Below are positions 51,405 to 60,227 of a DNA stretch of 64,000 nt, piece after piece. Numbering within the stretch: the stretch's first letter is position 1; each line of letters starts with the position of its first letter. Made by a program: the position numbers and the translations under genes. Source of the stretch: Paracoccus endophyticus (GTDB lineage: Bacteria; Pseudomonadota; Alphaproteobacteria; Rhodobacterales; Rhodobacteraceae); the NCBI RefSeq assembly GCF_003286075.1, contig NZ_QLUV01000007.1, positions 85,169 through 149,168 on the forward strand. Direction: 5' to 3'. The notes beneath the pieces are model-generated. The model worked only from the letters and a program-made list of their open reading frames with translations, had not been told where the DNA came from and made no database searches.

Positions 51405-52604
51405 TCAGGAAACGGCCGTGCGCGCGTGCAGAATCGCCCGGGCGGCCGCGTGGCCCGACGCCCAGGCCCACTGGAAATTGTACCCGCCCAGCCAGCCCGT
51501 GACATCCACCGCCTCGCCCACGATGTGCAGGCCGGGCACCCGTCGGGATTCCAGCGTCCGGGCATCCAGGTCGCGGCAGTCCACGCCGCCGACCGTGACC
51601 TCGGCCGTTCGCCACCCCTCCGATCCGACGGGGCGCAGCCGCCAGTCGTTCACCCGCCGCCCCAGCGCGTCCAGCCGCGCATCCGGCTGGTCGGCCAGCC
51701 GGGCGGCAGGCAGGCCCGCCTCGTCGGCGATGACGGCGGCCAGCCGGTCGGGCACCAGCCGCGCCAGGGCGCCGGCCACGCGGCCACGCCCGCCGTCGCG
51801 CTTGGCCGCCCGCAGGATCGCGGACGCATCCGCATCGGGCGCAAGGTCTATGGCGATCTCGTCCCCCGGCGCCCAGAAGCTTGAGACCTGCAGGATCGCG
51901 GGACCCGACAGGCCGCGATGGGTGAACAGCAGCCCGTCGCGGAACGCGGCGCGCCCGGCCCGCGCCACGGCCTCGACCGAGACGCCCGCCAGCGGCCGGG
52001 TCAGGTGCAGCGCCTGTTCGGCAAAGGTCAGCGGCACCAGCCCCGGCCGCGGCGTGACGATCCGGTGGCCCAGCCGCGCCGCGATGTCATGGGCGACGCC
52101 GGTCGCGCCCATCTTGGGGATCGATCGTCCGCCCGTGGCCAGCACCACCCGCGGCGTTGCGACCGGCCCTGCGTCGGTGTCCACGACCAGCCCGCCCTGG
52201 TCCGGGCGGATGTCGTGCACGGCCGTCCCCAGGCGCAGCAAAGCCGGGGCCATGCGATCCACCAGCATCCGCACGATCTGGGTGGCTTTGCCGTCGCAGA
52301 ACAGCTGGCCTTGGGTCTTTTCGTGCCAGGCAATCCCCGCACGATCGACCAGCGCGACGAAGTCCTGCGGCTTGTAGCCCGCCAGGACCGAGGCGCAGAA
52401 CCGCGGCACCTGCGACAGGAACCGGTCATGGCTGGTGGCAAGGTTGGTGAAGTTGCACCGCCCCCCGCCCGAGATGCGGATCTTTTCGCCCGGGGCGGCG
52501 GCATGATCGATCACGACCACCCGCAACCCCTGCCCCGCCAGGCTGCCCGCACAGAACAGCCCGGCCGCGCCGGCCCCCAGTATGACGACATCTGCCCGGT
52601 CCAT
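51405..52604 (-). CDS. NAD(P)/FAD-dependent oxidoreductase, YhiN/HI0933 family
   Basis: The 399-residue flavoprotein has the dinucleotide-binding N-terminus DVVILGAGAAGLFCAGSLAG, the family motif KIRISGGGRCNFTN, a VVLATGGRSIPKMGATG segment and a C-terminal GLHIVGEAVDVTGWLGGYNF region close to the FAD. These are diagnostic of the HI0933-like family, whose substrate is unknown. The ATG at 52604 gives the conserved N-terminus. It diverges from tRNA-Gln, 95 bp away. Confidence 0.9.
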   Translation of the reverse strand: MDRADVVILGAGAAGLFCAGSLAGQGLRVVVIDHAAAPGEKIRISGGGRCNFTNLATSHDRFLSQVPRFCASVLAGYKPQDFVALVDRAGIAWHEKTQGQLFCDGKATQIVRMLVDRMAPALLRLGTAVHDIRPDQGGLVVDTDAGPVATPRVVLATGGRSIPKMGATGVAHDIAARLGHRIVTPRPGLVPLTFAEQALHLTRPLAGVSVEAVARAGRAAFRDGLLFTHRGLSGPAILQVSSFWAPGDEIAIDLAPDADASAILRAAKRDGGRGRVAGALARLVPDRLAAVIADEAGLPAARLADQPDARLDALGRRVNDWRLRPVGSEGWRTAEVTVGGVDCRDLDARTLESRRVPGLHIVGEAVDVTGWLGGYNFQWAWASGHAAARAILHARTAVS

Positions 52605-52699
52605 GGCCGCGCGATACAAGCAGGAACGGCATTCCACAAGTTTTTGCGCTGGCCCCTCTTGCACCCCCCCGCCCCCATGGATAAACACCCCCGCACGGT

Positions 52700-52774
52700 T
52701 GGGGCGTGGCCAAGTGGTAAGGCATCGGTTTTTGGTACCGTGTACCGTAGGTTCGAATCCTACCGCCCCAGCCA
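52700..52774 (+). tRNA. tRNA-Gln (anticodon TTG)
   Basis: A complete cloverleaf: acceptor TGGGGCG pairs with CGCCCCA, the anticodon stem TCGGT/ACCGT holds the loop TTTTGGT with anticodon TTG, the T arm contains GTTCGAATC, and the 3' GCCA is encoded. The leading T with discriminator G is characteristic of tRNA-Gln. It reads CAA and CAG codons. Confidence 0.97.
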
Positions 52775-52975
52775 GTCATTTCCGCTGATTTCGCCTCTCC
52801 TGCGGGGCGCGGGATTCTTCCCGTAAAGTCCGCCCCTTGCGCGCGGCTTTTCCGTGAAGAGATGCCCCCACCGGCTGCATCCCGCCCCGGCGTCTCAGGG
52901 CGTCTTCGATGGTCGCCGCGCCCTGCCAGCCGGCACGGGGCGAAATAGGGCTTGCGACAGGCGCGCGCCGCGCTC

Positions 52976-54022
52976 ATGCAGGCTGGCGTGACCCAGGGCT
53001 CAGATCAGACCGCATCGTCGTTGGCCGCGCTTGGCTGGTCGGCCTTTTTCGCCGATCAGGTCCAGCCGGACGAAACGGACCTTTCCCCGGTGCGGATCGC
53101 GTCGGTCCATCGGTCCAGACTGAGCGCGGAGTCCGTGTTCGGTCCCCTGCGGCTGACCCTTGCGACCCACAGCGCCACCACCGACCTTGCCGTCGGCGAC
53201 TGGGTGCTGGTGGACCCGGCCACCCACGTCCTTGTCCGCCGCCTTGACCGCAAGGCCCTGCTGCAACGACGGACCGAGGGGGGGCGGGCGCCGCAACTGA
53301 TCGCGGCGAACGTGGACACGCTGTTCATCGTCACGTCGTGCAACGACGATTTCAATGCGGCACGGCTGGAACGCTATCTGGCCCTTGCCAACGAGGCCGG
53401 GACGAACCCGGTGATCGTCCTGACGAAGATCGACCGGGTCGATGATGCCGCACCGTATCACGATCAGGCCCGCGCCTTGCAGCGCGGACTGGCCGTCGTC
53501 CTGCTGAACGCAAAGGCGCCCGAGGCCGCCGCGGCCCTGGCCCCGTGGTGCGGTCCCGGGCAGACCGTGGCGCTGGTCGGATCCTCGGGGGTCGGAAAGT
53601 CCACGCTGCTGAACACGCTTGCGGCCAAGACGCCCGATCAGGCCCAGCCGACCGGCAGCATCCGCGAGGCGGACGCCAAGGGGCGGCACACGACCACCTC
53701 GCGTTCGCTTCATGCGATCGACGGCGGGGGCTGGGTGATCGACACGCCCGGCATGCGGACGCTGCACGTCAGCGACATCTCGGCCGGGCTGGACATGCTG
53801 TTTGCCGAGATCGTCGAACTGGCGCCGCTGTGCCGGTTCAGGGATTGCACCCACGCCCACGAGCCGGGCTGCGCGGTGCAGGCGGCGGTCGCCGCCGGAA
53901 CGCTGGACCCGACGCGACTGGCCCGGTGGCGCAAGCTGCTGGAGGAAAACCGCGCCAACACCCCGGTCCAGACCGGACCGCGCGGCAACAAGATCCAGAA
54001 GCCGGGCGGCAAGCGGCGCTGA
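52976..54022 (+). CDS. rsgA: Ribosome small subunit-dependent GTPase A (RsgA)
   Basis: RsgA is a circularly permuted GTPase that checks maturation of the 30S subunit. From the start chosen the protein has 348 residues: an OB-fold (residues 40-95), G4 TKID near residue 150, then G1 GSSGVGKST near residue 202, G3 DTPGM near 255, and a zinc motif CRFRDCTHAHEPGC. The order G4-G1-G3 is diagnostic. The start is uncertain: TTG 52952, ATG 52976 and GTG 52988 (with an AGG box) are all possible. The C-terminal tail is Lys/Arg-rich. Confidence 0.93.
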   Translation: MQAGVTQGSDQTASSLAALGWSAFFADQVQPDETDLSPVRIASVHRSRLSAESVFGPLRLTLATHSATTDLAVGDWVLVDPATHVLVRRLDRKALLQRRTEGGRAPQLIAANVDTLFIVTSCNDDFNAARLERYLALANEAGTNPVIVLTKIDRVDDAAPYHDQARALQRGLAVVLLNAKAPEAAAALAPWCGPGQTVALVGSSGVGKSTLLNTLAAKTPDQAQPTGSIREADAKGRHTTTSRSLHAIDGGGWVIDTPGMRTLHVSDISAGLDMLFAEIVELAPLCRFRDCTHAHEPGCAVQAAVAAGTLDPTRLARWRKLLEENRANTPVQTGPRGNKIQKPGGKRR

Positions 54023-54176
54023 ACCGCCTTGGCCCGGACGGCACGGCCCGGCCCCGACAGCATCGCGCAGGCGCCGGTCGGGGGACGGGTTGCCCGCCGA
54101 AACGCGCACGCGCGGCTGGACAAGGCGCCCGGACCCCTGTCCCATGCGGACCAGGATTGCACGGTGCGAGGACAGC

Positions 54177-55292
54177 ATGTCACGAAGCGGCCTTGAGTTG
54201 AGATCGACCATCACCCCGGACGGGACGCTGCGGATCACGCTGGAACGCGTCTCGGTCCCCGACCCCGGGCCCGGCGAGCTGCTGGTCCGGGTCGAGGCGG
54301 CGCCCATCAACCCCTCGGACCTGGGGCTGCTGCTGGGACCCGCCGACATGGCCACCCTGCGGGCCGAAGGGAGCGAGGACGCGCCGGTGCTGACCGCCCG
54401 TGTCCCACCCGCGGGCGTTGCGGCCGTGCGTGCGCGTCTGGGGCAGTCAATGCCGGTCGGGAACGAGGGCGCGGGCACCGTCATCGCGGCTGGCCCCGAC
54501 CTGCAGCATCTGGTCGGACGGCGCGTCGCCATGATCGGCGGCGCGATGTACGCCGAACTGCGTCTGGTCCGCCCCGACGCCTGCATCGTCCTGCCGGACG
54601 GCGCCAGCGCGGCCCAGGGGGCGGCGCTGTTCGTCAATCCGCTGACCGCGCTGGGTTTCGTCGAGACGATGCGCGCCGAGGGGCACAAGGCGATCGTTCA
54701 CGCGCCGGCAGCCTCGAACTTGGGGCAGATGCTGGCGCGGATCTGCAAGGCCGACGGAGTCGGCCTGGTCAACATCGTCCGCAGTCCGCAGCAGGCCGAA
54801 CTGCTGCACGGGATCGGGGCCACCCATGTCGTGGACAGCAGCGCCCCGGATTTCCCGCAGCACCTGGAAGACGCCATCGCCGCCACGGGCGCCACGCTGG
54901 CGTTCGATGCCATCGGCGGCGGCGAGATGACCAGCCTCATCCTGAACGCGATGGAGGCTGTGGCCGCCCGCAGCATGGACAGCTATGACCGCTACGGCTC
55001 GGCCACGATGAAGCAGGTGTACATCTACGGCGCGCTCGACACCGGGCCCACGATCCTCAGGCGCGGCTTCGGCTTTCGCTGGAGCATCGGTGGCTGGCTT
55101 CTGTTCCACGTCCTGGGTCGCACCGACCCGGCGATCGTCAAGCGGATGCACGAGCGCGTCGCGGCCGAGATGACGACGACCTTTGCCAGCCACTATACGG
55201 CCACGATCAGCCTTGCCGATGCCCTGAAGCCCGAGATCGCGAGGGCCTATCAGAAGAAGGCGACGGGGTCCAAGTACCTGATCGTTCCCTGA
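54177..55292 (+). CDS. Zinc-binding dehydrogenase / quinone oxidoreductase-like MDR protein
   Basis: A 371-residue medium-chain dehydrogenase/reductase. The N-terminal GroES-like domain includes VSVPDPGPGELLVRVEAAPI and PVGNEGAGTVIAAG; the Rossmann domain covers about residues 175-300 (VHAPAASNLGQMLARI). The cysteine ligands of the structural zinc are absent, so it is a zinc-less quinone-oxidoreductase-type MDR. The ATG has a GAGG box at 6 bp. The true substrate is unknown. A 154-bp gap separates it from rsgA. Confidence 0.85.
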   Translation: MSRSGLELRSTITPDGTLRITLERVSVPDPGPGELLVRVEAAPINPSDLGLLLGPADMATLRAEGSEDAPVLTARVPPAGVAAVRARLGQSMPVGNEGAGTVIAAGPDLQHLVGRRVAMIGGAMYAELRLVRPDACIVLPDGASAAQGAALFVNPLTALGFVETMRAEGHKAIVHAPAASNLGQMLARICKADGVGLVNIVRSPQQAELLHGIGATHVVDSSAPDFPQHLEDAIAATGATLAFDAIGGGEMTSLILNAMEAVAARSMDSYDRYGSATMKQVYIYGALDTGPTILRRGFGFRWSIGGWLLFHVLGRTDPAIVKRMHERVAAEMTTTFASHYTATISLADALKPEIARAYQKKATGSKYLIVP

Positions 55293-55359
55293 GGACGCGC
55301 CGGACCGGGTCGTCCGCAGGCCATGACCCGGCGTCCGCGCCACTTGAAAGGAGATGGCG

Positions 55360-55794
55360 ATGCCGCATTGCCAGGCACCTGCACACTCGCTGGACCGCTT
55401 TGTCGCGGCGCAGCACGACACCTATGACGCCGCTCTGTCGGAACTGCGGCAGGGCTGCAAGCAGAGCCACTGGATGTGGTTCATCTTTCCGCAGCTGCGC
55501 GGGCTGGGTCGGTCCGAAATGTCCTACCATTACGGGATCGCGGATCTGGACGAGGCGCGCCGCTATCTGGCCCACCCCACCCTGGGGCCGCGGCTGGTGG
55601 CGTGCTGCGAGGCGGTGCTGGGCCATCGCGACCGGACGGCCGAGGCGATCTTCGGTCCCGTCGATGCCGGCAAGCTGCGCTCCTCGGCCACGCTGTTCGC
55701 GGCCGTCGAGGGCGCGCCTGCGGTCTTTGCGACGCTGCTGACCCGGTTTTTCGGCGGGGTCGGCTGCGGCCTGACACTGGACCGGCTTGGATGA
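55360..55794 (+). CDS. DUF1810 family protein
   Basis: The 144-residue protein matches DUF1810: [40 protein letters not shown] and a C-terminal [19 protein letters not shown]1810 proteins are small, cytosolic and uncharacterised. The ATG at 55360 has an AGGAG box (55349-55353) at 6 bp, whereas the ATG at 55354 is inside that box, so the shorter start is chosen. Confidence 0.88.
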   Translation: MPHCQAPAHSLDRFVAAQHDTYDAALSELRQGCKQSHWMWFIFPQLRGLGRSEMSYHYGIADLDEARRYLAHPTLGPRLVACCEAVLGHRDRTAEAIFGPVDAGKLRSSATLFAAVEGAPAVFATLLTRFFGGVGCGLTLDRLG

Positions 55795-55882
55795 CGATGC
55801 CCCTGCGGCCTTGCGGCGCGATGACCGAGCGGGCATCCAGCCCCGAACCGGCGGCCTTGCCGCCAGAAAGGGGCGACCCCGG

Positions 55883-56329
55883 ATGGTGATCTATGTGGAT
55901 GCCGACGCCTGCCCGGTAAAGTCCGAGGTCGAGCGCGTGGCCACACGGCACCGGGTCGGCGTGGTGATCGTGTCGAACGGCGGAATCAGGCCATCCGCGA
56001 ACCCGCTGATCCAGAGCGTGATCGTGGCCGAAGGGCCTGACGAGGCCGACAAGTGGATCGCCGCCCGCGCCGGGCCCGGCGACGTCGTCATCACCGGGGA
56101 CATCCCGCTGGCCGCGAAATGCGTCGAGCGCGGGGCGCAGGTCCTGCGCCACAACGGCGAGGCGCTGAGCGCGGAGAACATCGGCAATGTCCTGGCGACA
56201 CGGGACCTGATGGCCGACCTGCGCGCCGCCGACCCGTTCTGGCAGGGCCGGGGACGCGGCTTCACCAAGGCGGACCGGGCACGCTTTCTGGACGCCCTGG
56301 ATCGCAGCCTGCGCCGCGTCGGCCGCTAG
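55883..56329 (+). CDS. YaiI/YqxD family (DUF188) protein
   Basis: The 148-residue protein begins [13 protein letters not shown], the signature of the YaiI/YqxD family, a PIN-like nuclease fold with acidic residues placed for metal binding (D5, D7, and D in VITGDIPLA). [14 protein letters not shown] and [16 protein letters not shown] are also typical. Function is unproven; the fold suggests RNA or nucleotide hydrolysis. The open frame extends 32 codons upstream of this ATG, but the family start is clear. A hairpin follows. Confidence 0.9.
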   Translation: MVIYVDADACPVKSEVERVATRHRVGVVIVSNGGIRPSANPLIQSVIVAEGPDEADKWIAARAGPGDVVITGDIPLAAKCVERGAQVLRHNGEALSAENIGNVLATRDLMADLRAADPFWQGRGRGFTKADRARFLDALDRSLRRVGR

Positions 56330-56352
56330 GCCCGACCACACCGATCCCTGGC

Positions 56353-56384
56353 GGCCCGCGTGGGAGGGGTCGTGGGCCCTTCTT
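56353..56384 (+). terminator. Probable terminator after the YaiI gene
   Basis: GGCCCGCG (56353-56360) pairs with CGTGGGCC (56371-56378) with one G-U pair and a 10-nt loop, followed by CTTCTT. It lies 23 bp after the stop. Confidence 0.5.
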
Positions 56385-56598
56385 GGTCCACGCGTGCGAT
56401 TTCATGTCGGTCGTTGCGTGGCACCGATCAGCCCGGGTCCGCGTCCCCGCAGCTTCGCGGCCGGAGGCCCGACCGGTCAGCCGCGGCAATGGGCGCACAA
56501 CACCAGGCTGCAACCGCCCTGGACACGCAAGCCCGGGCCTGTCGAACCCGCGGGCACGCACGGCCCGGGCGAGATCGCCGGGGCCGTGCGCCACGCGA

Positions 56599-58059
56599 TC
56601 AGAGCACGAAGTCCGCAGCGTCCAGCCGATGCACGCCATCCAGGACGATGTTGACCTCGAAGTCGGCGTCCCGGTCGACACTGCCCTGGATATAGGTCTT
56701 GTTCTGGCCTTCGTCGATGTAGACCCCCAGGTCGCGCGACGTCCCCAGCCAGTTCGAGCCGATGAAGGTGAAAGGCTGGTTCCCGCTGCGGCCGACATGC
56801 GCGTCGATGCCCCGCAGGTTTATCGTGTCGCCCTCTTGCCAGTCGCGGATGATGTCCCAAGGACCGGTTTCGCTGAAGACGAAGACGTCCTTGCCGGCGC
56901 CCCCGACGAAGATGTCCTGGCCGCCGTTTCCGCGCAGCACGTTGTCGGCCCTGTTGCCCAGCAGCACATCGTCGCCGGCGGTGCCCTGAACGACCCGCAC
57001 GGGGCGGGCCTCGCCGGGCGGCGTCGGGGTTGCGGGGGGGATCGGCGGGGCCGGGGGAACGGGGGGCTGGGGAACGGGATCGGGCGTTGCCGGGGGGACC
57101 GAAGGGCCCACGGCGGGATCGTTGTCCTGGTTGGCCAACTCGCGGAATGCGTAATAGGCCGCGCGGCGGTTGCCGTTGGGATCGAGCATGCCGAAGCCCG
57201 GCTCCAGCGTGTTGTCCTGATAGGAATACCACAGGAGCGGCCCGGCCCACGGCGTGTCCTCGGCCAGATCGACGGCCTCGCGCAGCATGGCCGCCGCAAC
57301 GGCCGGGCTGACGGTCACGCCGCCGCCGGTCGTCTTGGCGCCGTATTCCGTGATCCAGACCTGCTTGTCGCCATCGCCGTTGGCCACCATGGCCCTGCGG
57401 ATGCCGTCCTCCATCATCTGCCAGCCGTTCCACGCCGCCCCGTTGCTGGGCATCAGCGGAAAGCTGTAGGGGTGGTATCCGACAGCGTCGAAGTAGCCCT
57501 TGGCCCCGGCGTCATACATGCGGTCGAGGTATTCGACCGCGCCCCACATGCCGTTGCCCGTGGTCGGGACCGAGGCGAGGCCGCCGGTGATGATCGTGGC
57601 GTTGCTGTCGGCGGCATGGATGGCGCCATGCGCGAGCTTGAGGATTTTCGTGTAATCCTCGGGCGAGACCCCGTTCAGGTTGGGTTCGTTGTAGATTTCC
57701 CAGTAATCGACCATGTTTCCATAGCGCGCCGCCGCCGCCGAGGCGAAGCGTCCGTAGGCCGCCTGGTCCGCCGCCGAGGACAGAGAGTCGTCCATCCAGT
57801 CCGGCGTGTTGTTCAGGATCGCCACGATCTCGAGGCCCTTGGCGTCGATCGCCTTGAAGACCTTGTCGACCAGGGTCCAGTTGTAGCCCCCGTTGGGGGA
57901 GGGCTGCACAAGCGACCAGTGGATGTCGAGACGGACCCAGTCCACCCCCATCGTCACATAATCCTGCAGTTCGGCCTGCATGTCCGCGTCGGATTTTCCC
58001 AGCAGCTCCCCGAAGGGCGTCGCGATCCCGAGCTGGCCGGGTCTTACCTTGGTTGCCAT
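56599..58059 (-). CDS. Secreted glycoside hydrolase (clan A fold) with C-terminal RTX repeats
   Basis: The 486-residue protein has a TIM-barrel hydrolase domain (residues 5-310) like GH39/GH5/GH42 endo-type enzymes: acid/base E125 in WEIYNEPN and likely nucleophile E238 in WITEYG. A Pro-rich linker (316-350) leads to RTX-type repeats (GTAGDDVLLG at 359, GNGGQDIF, GGAGKDVFVF) that bind calcium, and the chain ends AADFVL, a typical type I secretion signal. There is no N-terminal signal peptide. Substrate is unknown; an exopolysaccharide is plausible. No type I exporter is adjacent. Confidence 0.88.
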   Translation of the reverse strand: MATKVRPGQLGIATPFGELLGKSDADMQAELQDYVTMGVDWVRLDIHWSLVQPSPNGGYNWTLVDKVFKAIDAKGLEIVAILNNTPDWMDDSLSSAADQAAYGRFASAAAARYGNMVDYWEIYNEPNLNGVSPEDYTKILKLAHGAIHAADSNATIITGGLASVPTTGNGMWGAVEYLDRMYDAGAKGYFDAVGYHPYSFPLMPSNGAAWNGWQMMEDGIRRAMVANGDGDKQVWITEYGAKTTGGGVTVSPAVAAAMLREAVDLAEDTPWAGPLLWYSYQDNTLEPGFGMLDPNGNRRAAYYAFRELANQDNDPAVGPSVPPATPDPVPQPPVPPAPPIPPATPTPPGEARPVRVVQGTAGDDVLLGNRADNVLRGNGGQDIFVGGAGKDVFVFSETGPWDIIRDWQEGDTINLRGIDAHVGRSGNQPFTFIGSNWLGTSRDLGVYIDEGQNKTYIQGSVDRDADFEVNIVLDGVHRLDAADFVL

Positions 58060-58174
58060 GGTGGCAGCTTTCCCTTGATCGATCGTGCCGGCGGACGGGC
58101 AGGCATTCTGCAACCCGGGCCGGCCAGTTGGCTGACGTGACGCTGATCCTGATCCGGCTCCTGGCCGATTCGGG

Positions 58175-58223
58175 ACAACTGCAGGTTGTATACGGGAGAA
58201 TCTTACTCAACTGTTAAGGTTGT
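58175..58223. promoter_or_regulatory. Paired operator-like dyads at the RTX hydrolase promoter
   Basis: Two near-copies of CAACTG-n-AGGTTGT occur: CAACTGCAGGTTGT (58176-58189, part of the inverted repeat ACAAC-TGCAG-GTTGT) and CAACTGTTAAGGTTGT (58208-58223, inverted arms CAAC/GTTG). Their starts are 32 bp apart, about three helix turns. One covers the -35 and the other the -10 of the candidate promoter. A third dyad, TGAC-ATTTC-GTCA, is at 58228-58240. The binding protein is unknown. Confidence 0.5.
58187..58217 (-). promoter_or_regulatory. Candidate promoter of the RTX hydrolase gene
   Basis: On the minus strand TTAACA (58212-58217) and TATACA (58187-58192) are separated by 19 bp, slightly long. 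The pair lies in the only AT-rich patch upstream of the gene, and both elements overlap inverted repeats, suggesting regulated expression. Confidence 0.4.
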
Positions 58224-58626
58224 TATGTGACATTTCGTCATCTCTGGGTTGTGGCCTGAGATCCGCAAGCACGGGCCAGCCACCGGGGGCACGGGCGCAG
58301 GGCGCGCGTGGGTTTGGCAACCGCGCCCGGCGCGGCTGTCCCGCTCCGCGTCTCGCAGCAGCCCGGCGTCCCGATTCTGCATCGTGCCCAGCTCCGGCAG
58401 CCCGGCGGGCTCGCCCCCCTGGCTGCGACGACGAGCGGCATTGAAGGCCCGGCCGCCATGCGCCACGCTTGTTCGGCACTGTCAGCCAGGCGGATGCGGA
58501 GGGTGACGCGATGAGAACCGAAGGCGATCCACGGGCCCGGCTTTGGGCCGTTCCCGGGCTTGCGGCGCACCATCGTCGATCCACGGACCCTCGGCGCAGG
58601 GGTCCGGCGCAGCCCCGGCATGCGTC

Positions 58627-58989
58627 ATGAACGCCCATCGGATCGCTGCCGTTGTCGCGGTCGTCTTCGGGCTGCTGACAATCCTCAGCGGCGGCCGCGC
58701 CCTGTTTGGTGCGGCGGACATGGGTGCCGTGGTCGGATTCGTTCTGCTGTTCAATTTCGCCGCCGGCTTTGCCTATGTCCTGGCGGGAGTCGGGCTGTGG
58801 CAAGGGCGTCGCTGGGCGCCCGGCCTCTCGCTTGCCATCCTTGTGGCCACGCTGATCGTCTTTGCAGCCTTTGGCTGGCATGTGCTGAGCGGCCGCCCCT
58901 ATGAGACGCGGACGGTCGGCGCGATGACCCTGCGGTCGCTCGTCTGGGCGGCAATCGCCGCGCTGGCCCTGCGAAGGAGCAGCCGGTGA
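58627..58989 (+). CDS. Small integral membrane protein, 120 residues, unknown function
   Basis: Four hydrophobic segments are visible (about residues 5-25, 32-57, 63-86 and 100-115), for example IAAVVAVVFGLLTILSGG and VVGFVLLFNFAAGFAYVL, with short charged loops. I do not recognise a named family. The stop overlaps the GTG of the DevB-like gene (58986-58989), so it is translated with the exporter and may be an accessory subunit; that is inference. Confidence 0.7.
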   Translation: MNAHRIAAVVAVVFGLLTILSGGRALFGAADMGAVVGFVLLFNFAAGFAYVLAGVGLWQGRRWAPGLSLAILVATLIVFAAFGWHVLSGRPYETRTVGAMTLRSLVWAAIAALALRRSSR

Positions 58990-60227
58990 CGCAATCGTCT
59001 GCCCCACCGCCCGCGGCGACCGATGCGCCGGCGTCGCGTCTGCCCAAGCGCCGTCGAGGCCGCTGGTTGCTGGCGCTGCCGCTGATCCCTCTGCTGATGC
59101 TGAGTGGCGGGGTGGTCGGCATGTATTTCCAGCCGCCCGGACTGCGCCTGATCTTCGAACGGACAGGGCTGGTGCCGGGGGCGGGGTCGAGCGCCCCGAT
59201 CGCCCTGCCGCCCGAGATCGACCTGCCGCCCGCCGTGGTCGAGACGATCGTGCCCAGCGACGTGGTCGGTCTTGCCCGACTGATGCCCCGGGGCGACGTC
59301 ATCACGGTCGGACTGCCCTATGGGGCCGGCGACGCGCGGATCGCCACCCTTCCGGTGTCCGAAGGCGACCGCGTCGCCGCAGGGCAGCTCGTCGCCACGC
59401 TGGACAACCTGCCGTTCCTAGAAAGCGCCCTGCTGACCGCCCGGGCCGAGGTTGCCGTGCGCGAGGCGGCCCTGGACCAGACCCGCGCCGCCATTGCCGC
59501 CTCGCGCGAGGAGGCTCAGGCGGCGCTGAACCAGGCCAGGGCCGCCGCAGCCGAGGCCCAGGCCGAATATGACCGCACGCTGGCCCTGTCGCGCCGCGGG
59601 GTCGCGACGCCGGCCGCGCTCGAGGTGGCCGAGGCCAGTCGCAGCCAGACCGCGCTGGCCGTCGCCAAGGCCGAGGCGACGCTGAGCCGCTTTGTCGCCG
59701 GGGACGCCGATGCCCAGCCCGACGTGATCGTGGCGCGCCGTCAGGTCGATGCGGCACGGGCGGCGCTGGTCCGTGCCGAAGCGGACCTGGCGCGCGCCAG
59801 GGTTCATGCGCCGATTGCGGGCACGATCCTGACGCTTGATGCAAGGCCCGGCGAGCGCCCGCCCGCGGGCGGCATCCTGACGATGGGCGACACCGACACC
59901 ATGATGGCCGAGGTCGAGGTCTACCAGGACCGCATCAGCCGGGTCGCGATCGGCCAGCCGGTGGAACTGATGGCGGTGCCCATCGGGACATCGCTGACAG
60001 GCCATGTCTCGGGGATCGGGCTGGTCGTGGGCAGGCAGGGATTGCTGCCCGACGACATCGCCGCCAACACCGACGCCCGCGTGGTCGAGGTCGAGGTCAA
60101 GCTCGACCCGGAGAGCAGCCGCATCGCCGCCCGGTATACGAACCTCGAGGTGGTGGCCCGGATCCGCACAGGACCGGCGCATGGGGCGCCGGCGGCGCCG
60201 TCGCCGCAGGCAGCGGTCGGACAATGA
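58986..60227 (+). CDS. Periplasmic adaptor of a DevBCA-type ABC exporter (HlyD family)
   Basis: A 413-residue membrane-fusion protein. It has one N-terminal anchor (about residues 28-48), a lipoyl half-motif ARIATLPVSEGDRVAAGQLVATL, a long alpha-hairpin rich in Ala/Glu (about 150-260), the second lipoyl half VHAPIAGTILTLDARPGE, and beta-barrel domains. This matches DevB of DevBCA exporters, which join with a TolC-like channel to export glycolipids, siderophores or peptides. Start is a GTG overlapping the upstream stop. The operon order here is B-C-A. Confidence 0.85.
   Translation: MTQSSAPPPAATDAPASRLPKRRRGRWLLALPLIPLLMLSGGVVGMYFQPPGLRLIFERTGLVPGAGSSAPIALPPEIDLPPAVVETIVPSDVVGLARLMPRGDVITVGLPYGAGDARIATLPVSEGDRVAAGQLVATLDNLPFLESALLTARAEVAVREAALDQTRAAIAASREEAQAALNQARAAAAEAQAEYDRTLALSRRGVATPAALEVAEASRSQTALAVAKAEATLSRFVAGDADAQPDVIVARRQVDAARAALVRAEADLARARVHAPIAGTILTLDARPGERPPAGGILTMGDTDTMMAEVEVYQDRISRVAIGQPVELMAVPIGTSLTGHVSGIGLVVGRQGLLPDDIAANTDARVVEVEVKLDPESSRIAARYTNLEVVARIRTGPAHGAPAAPSPQAAVGQ

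Larger units (their letters stand above)
58060..58626. other. Intergenic control region, 567 bp, between the RTX hydrolase and the DevBCA operon
   Basis: The two flanking genes diverge. An AT-rich patch at 58160-58245 carries the candidate hydrolase promoter and dyads described separately. The rest (58250-58626) is GC-rich with only shadow ORFs in both strands; the promoter of the DevBCA unit should lie there, but I cannot place it. Confidence 0.55.

Noticed and set aside
58207..59007. Minus-strand and plus-strand ORFs in the region between the RTX hydrolase and the small membrane protein
   Set aside because: Codon usage and composition look like shadow frames; no recognisable domain or ribosome-binding site.
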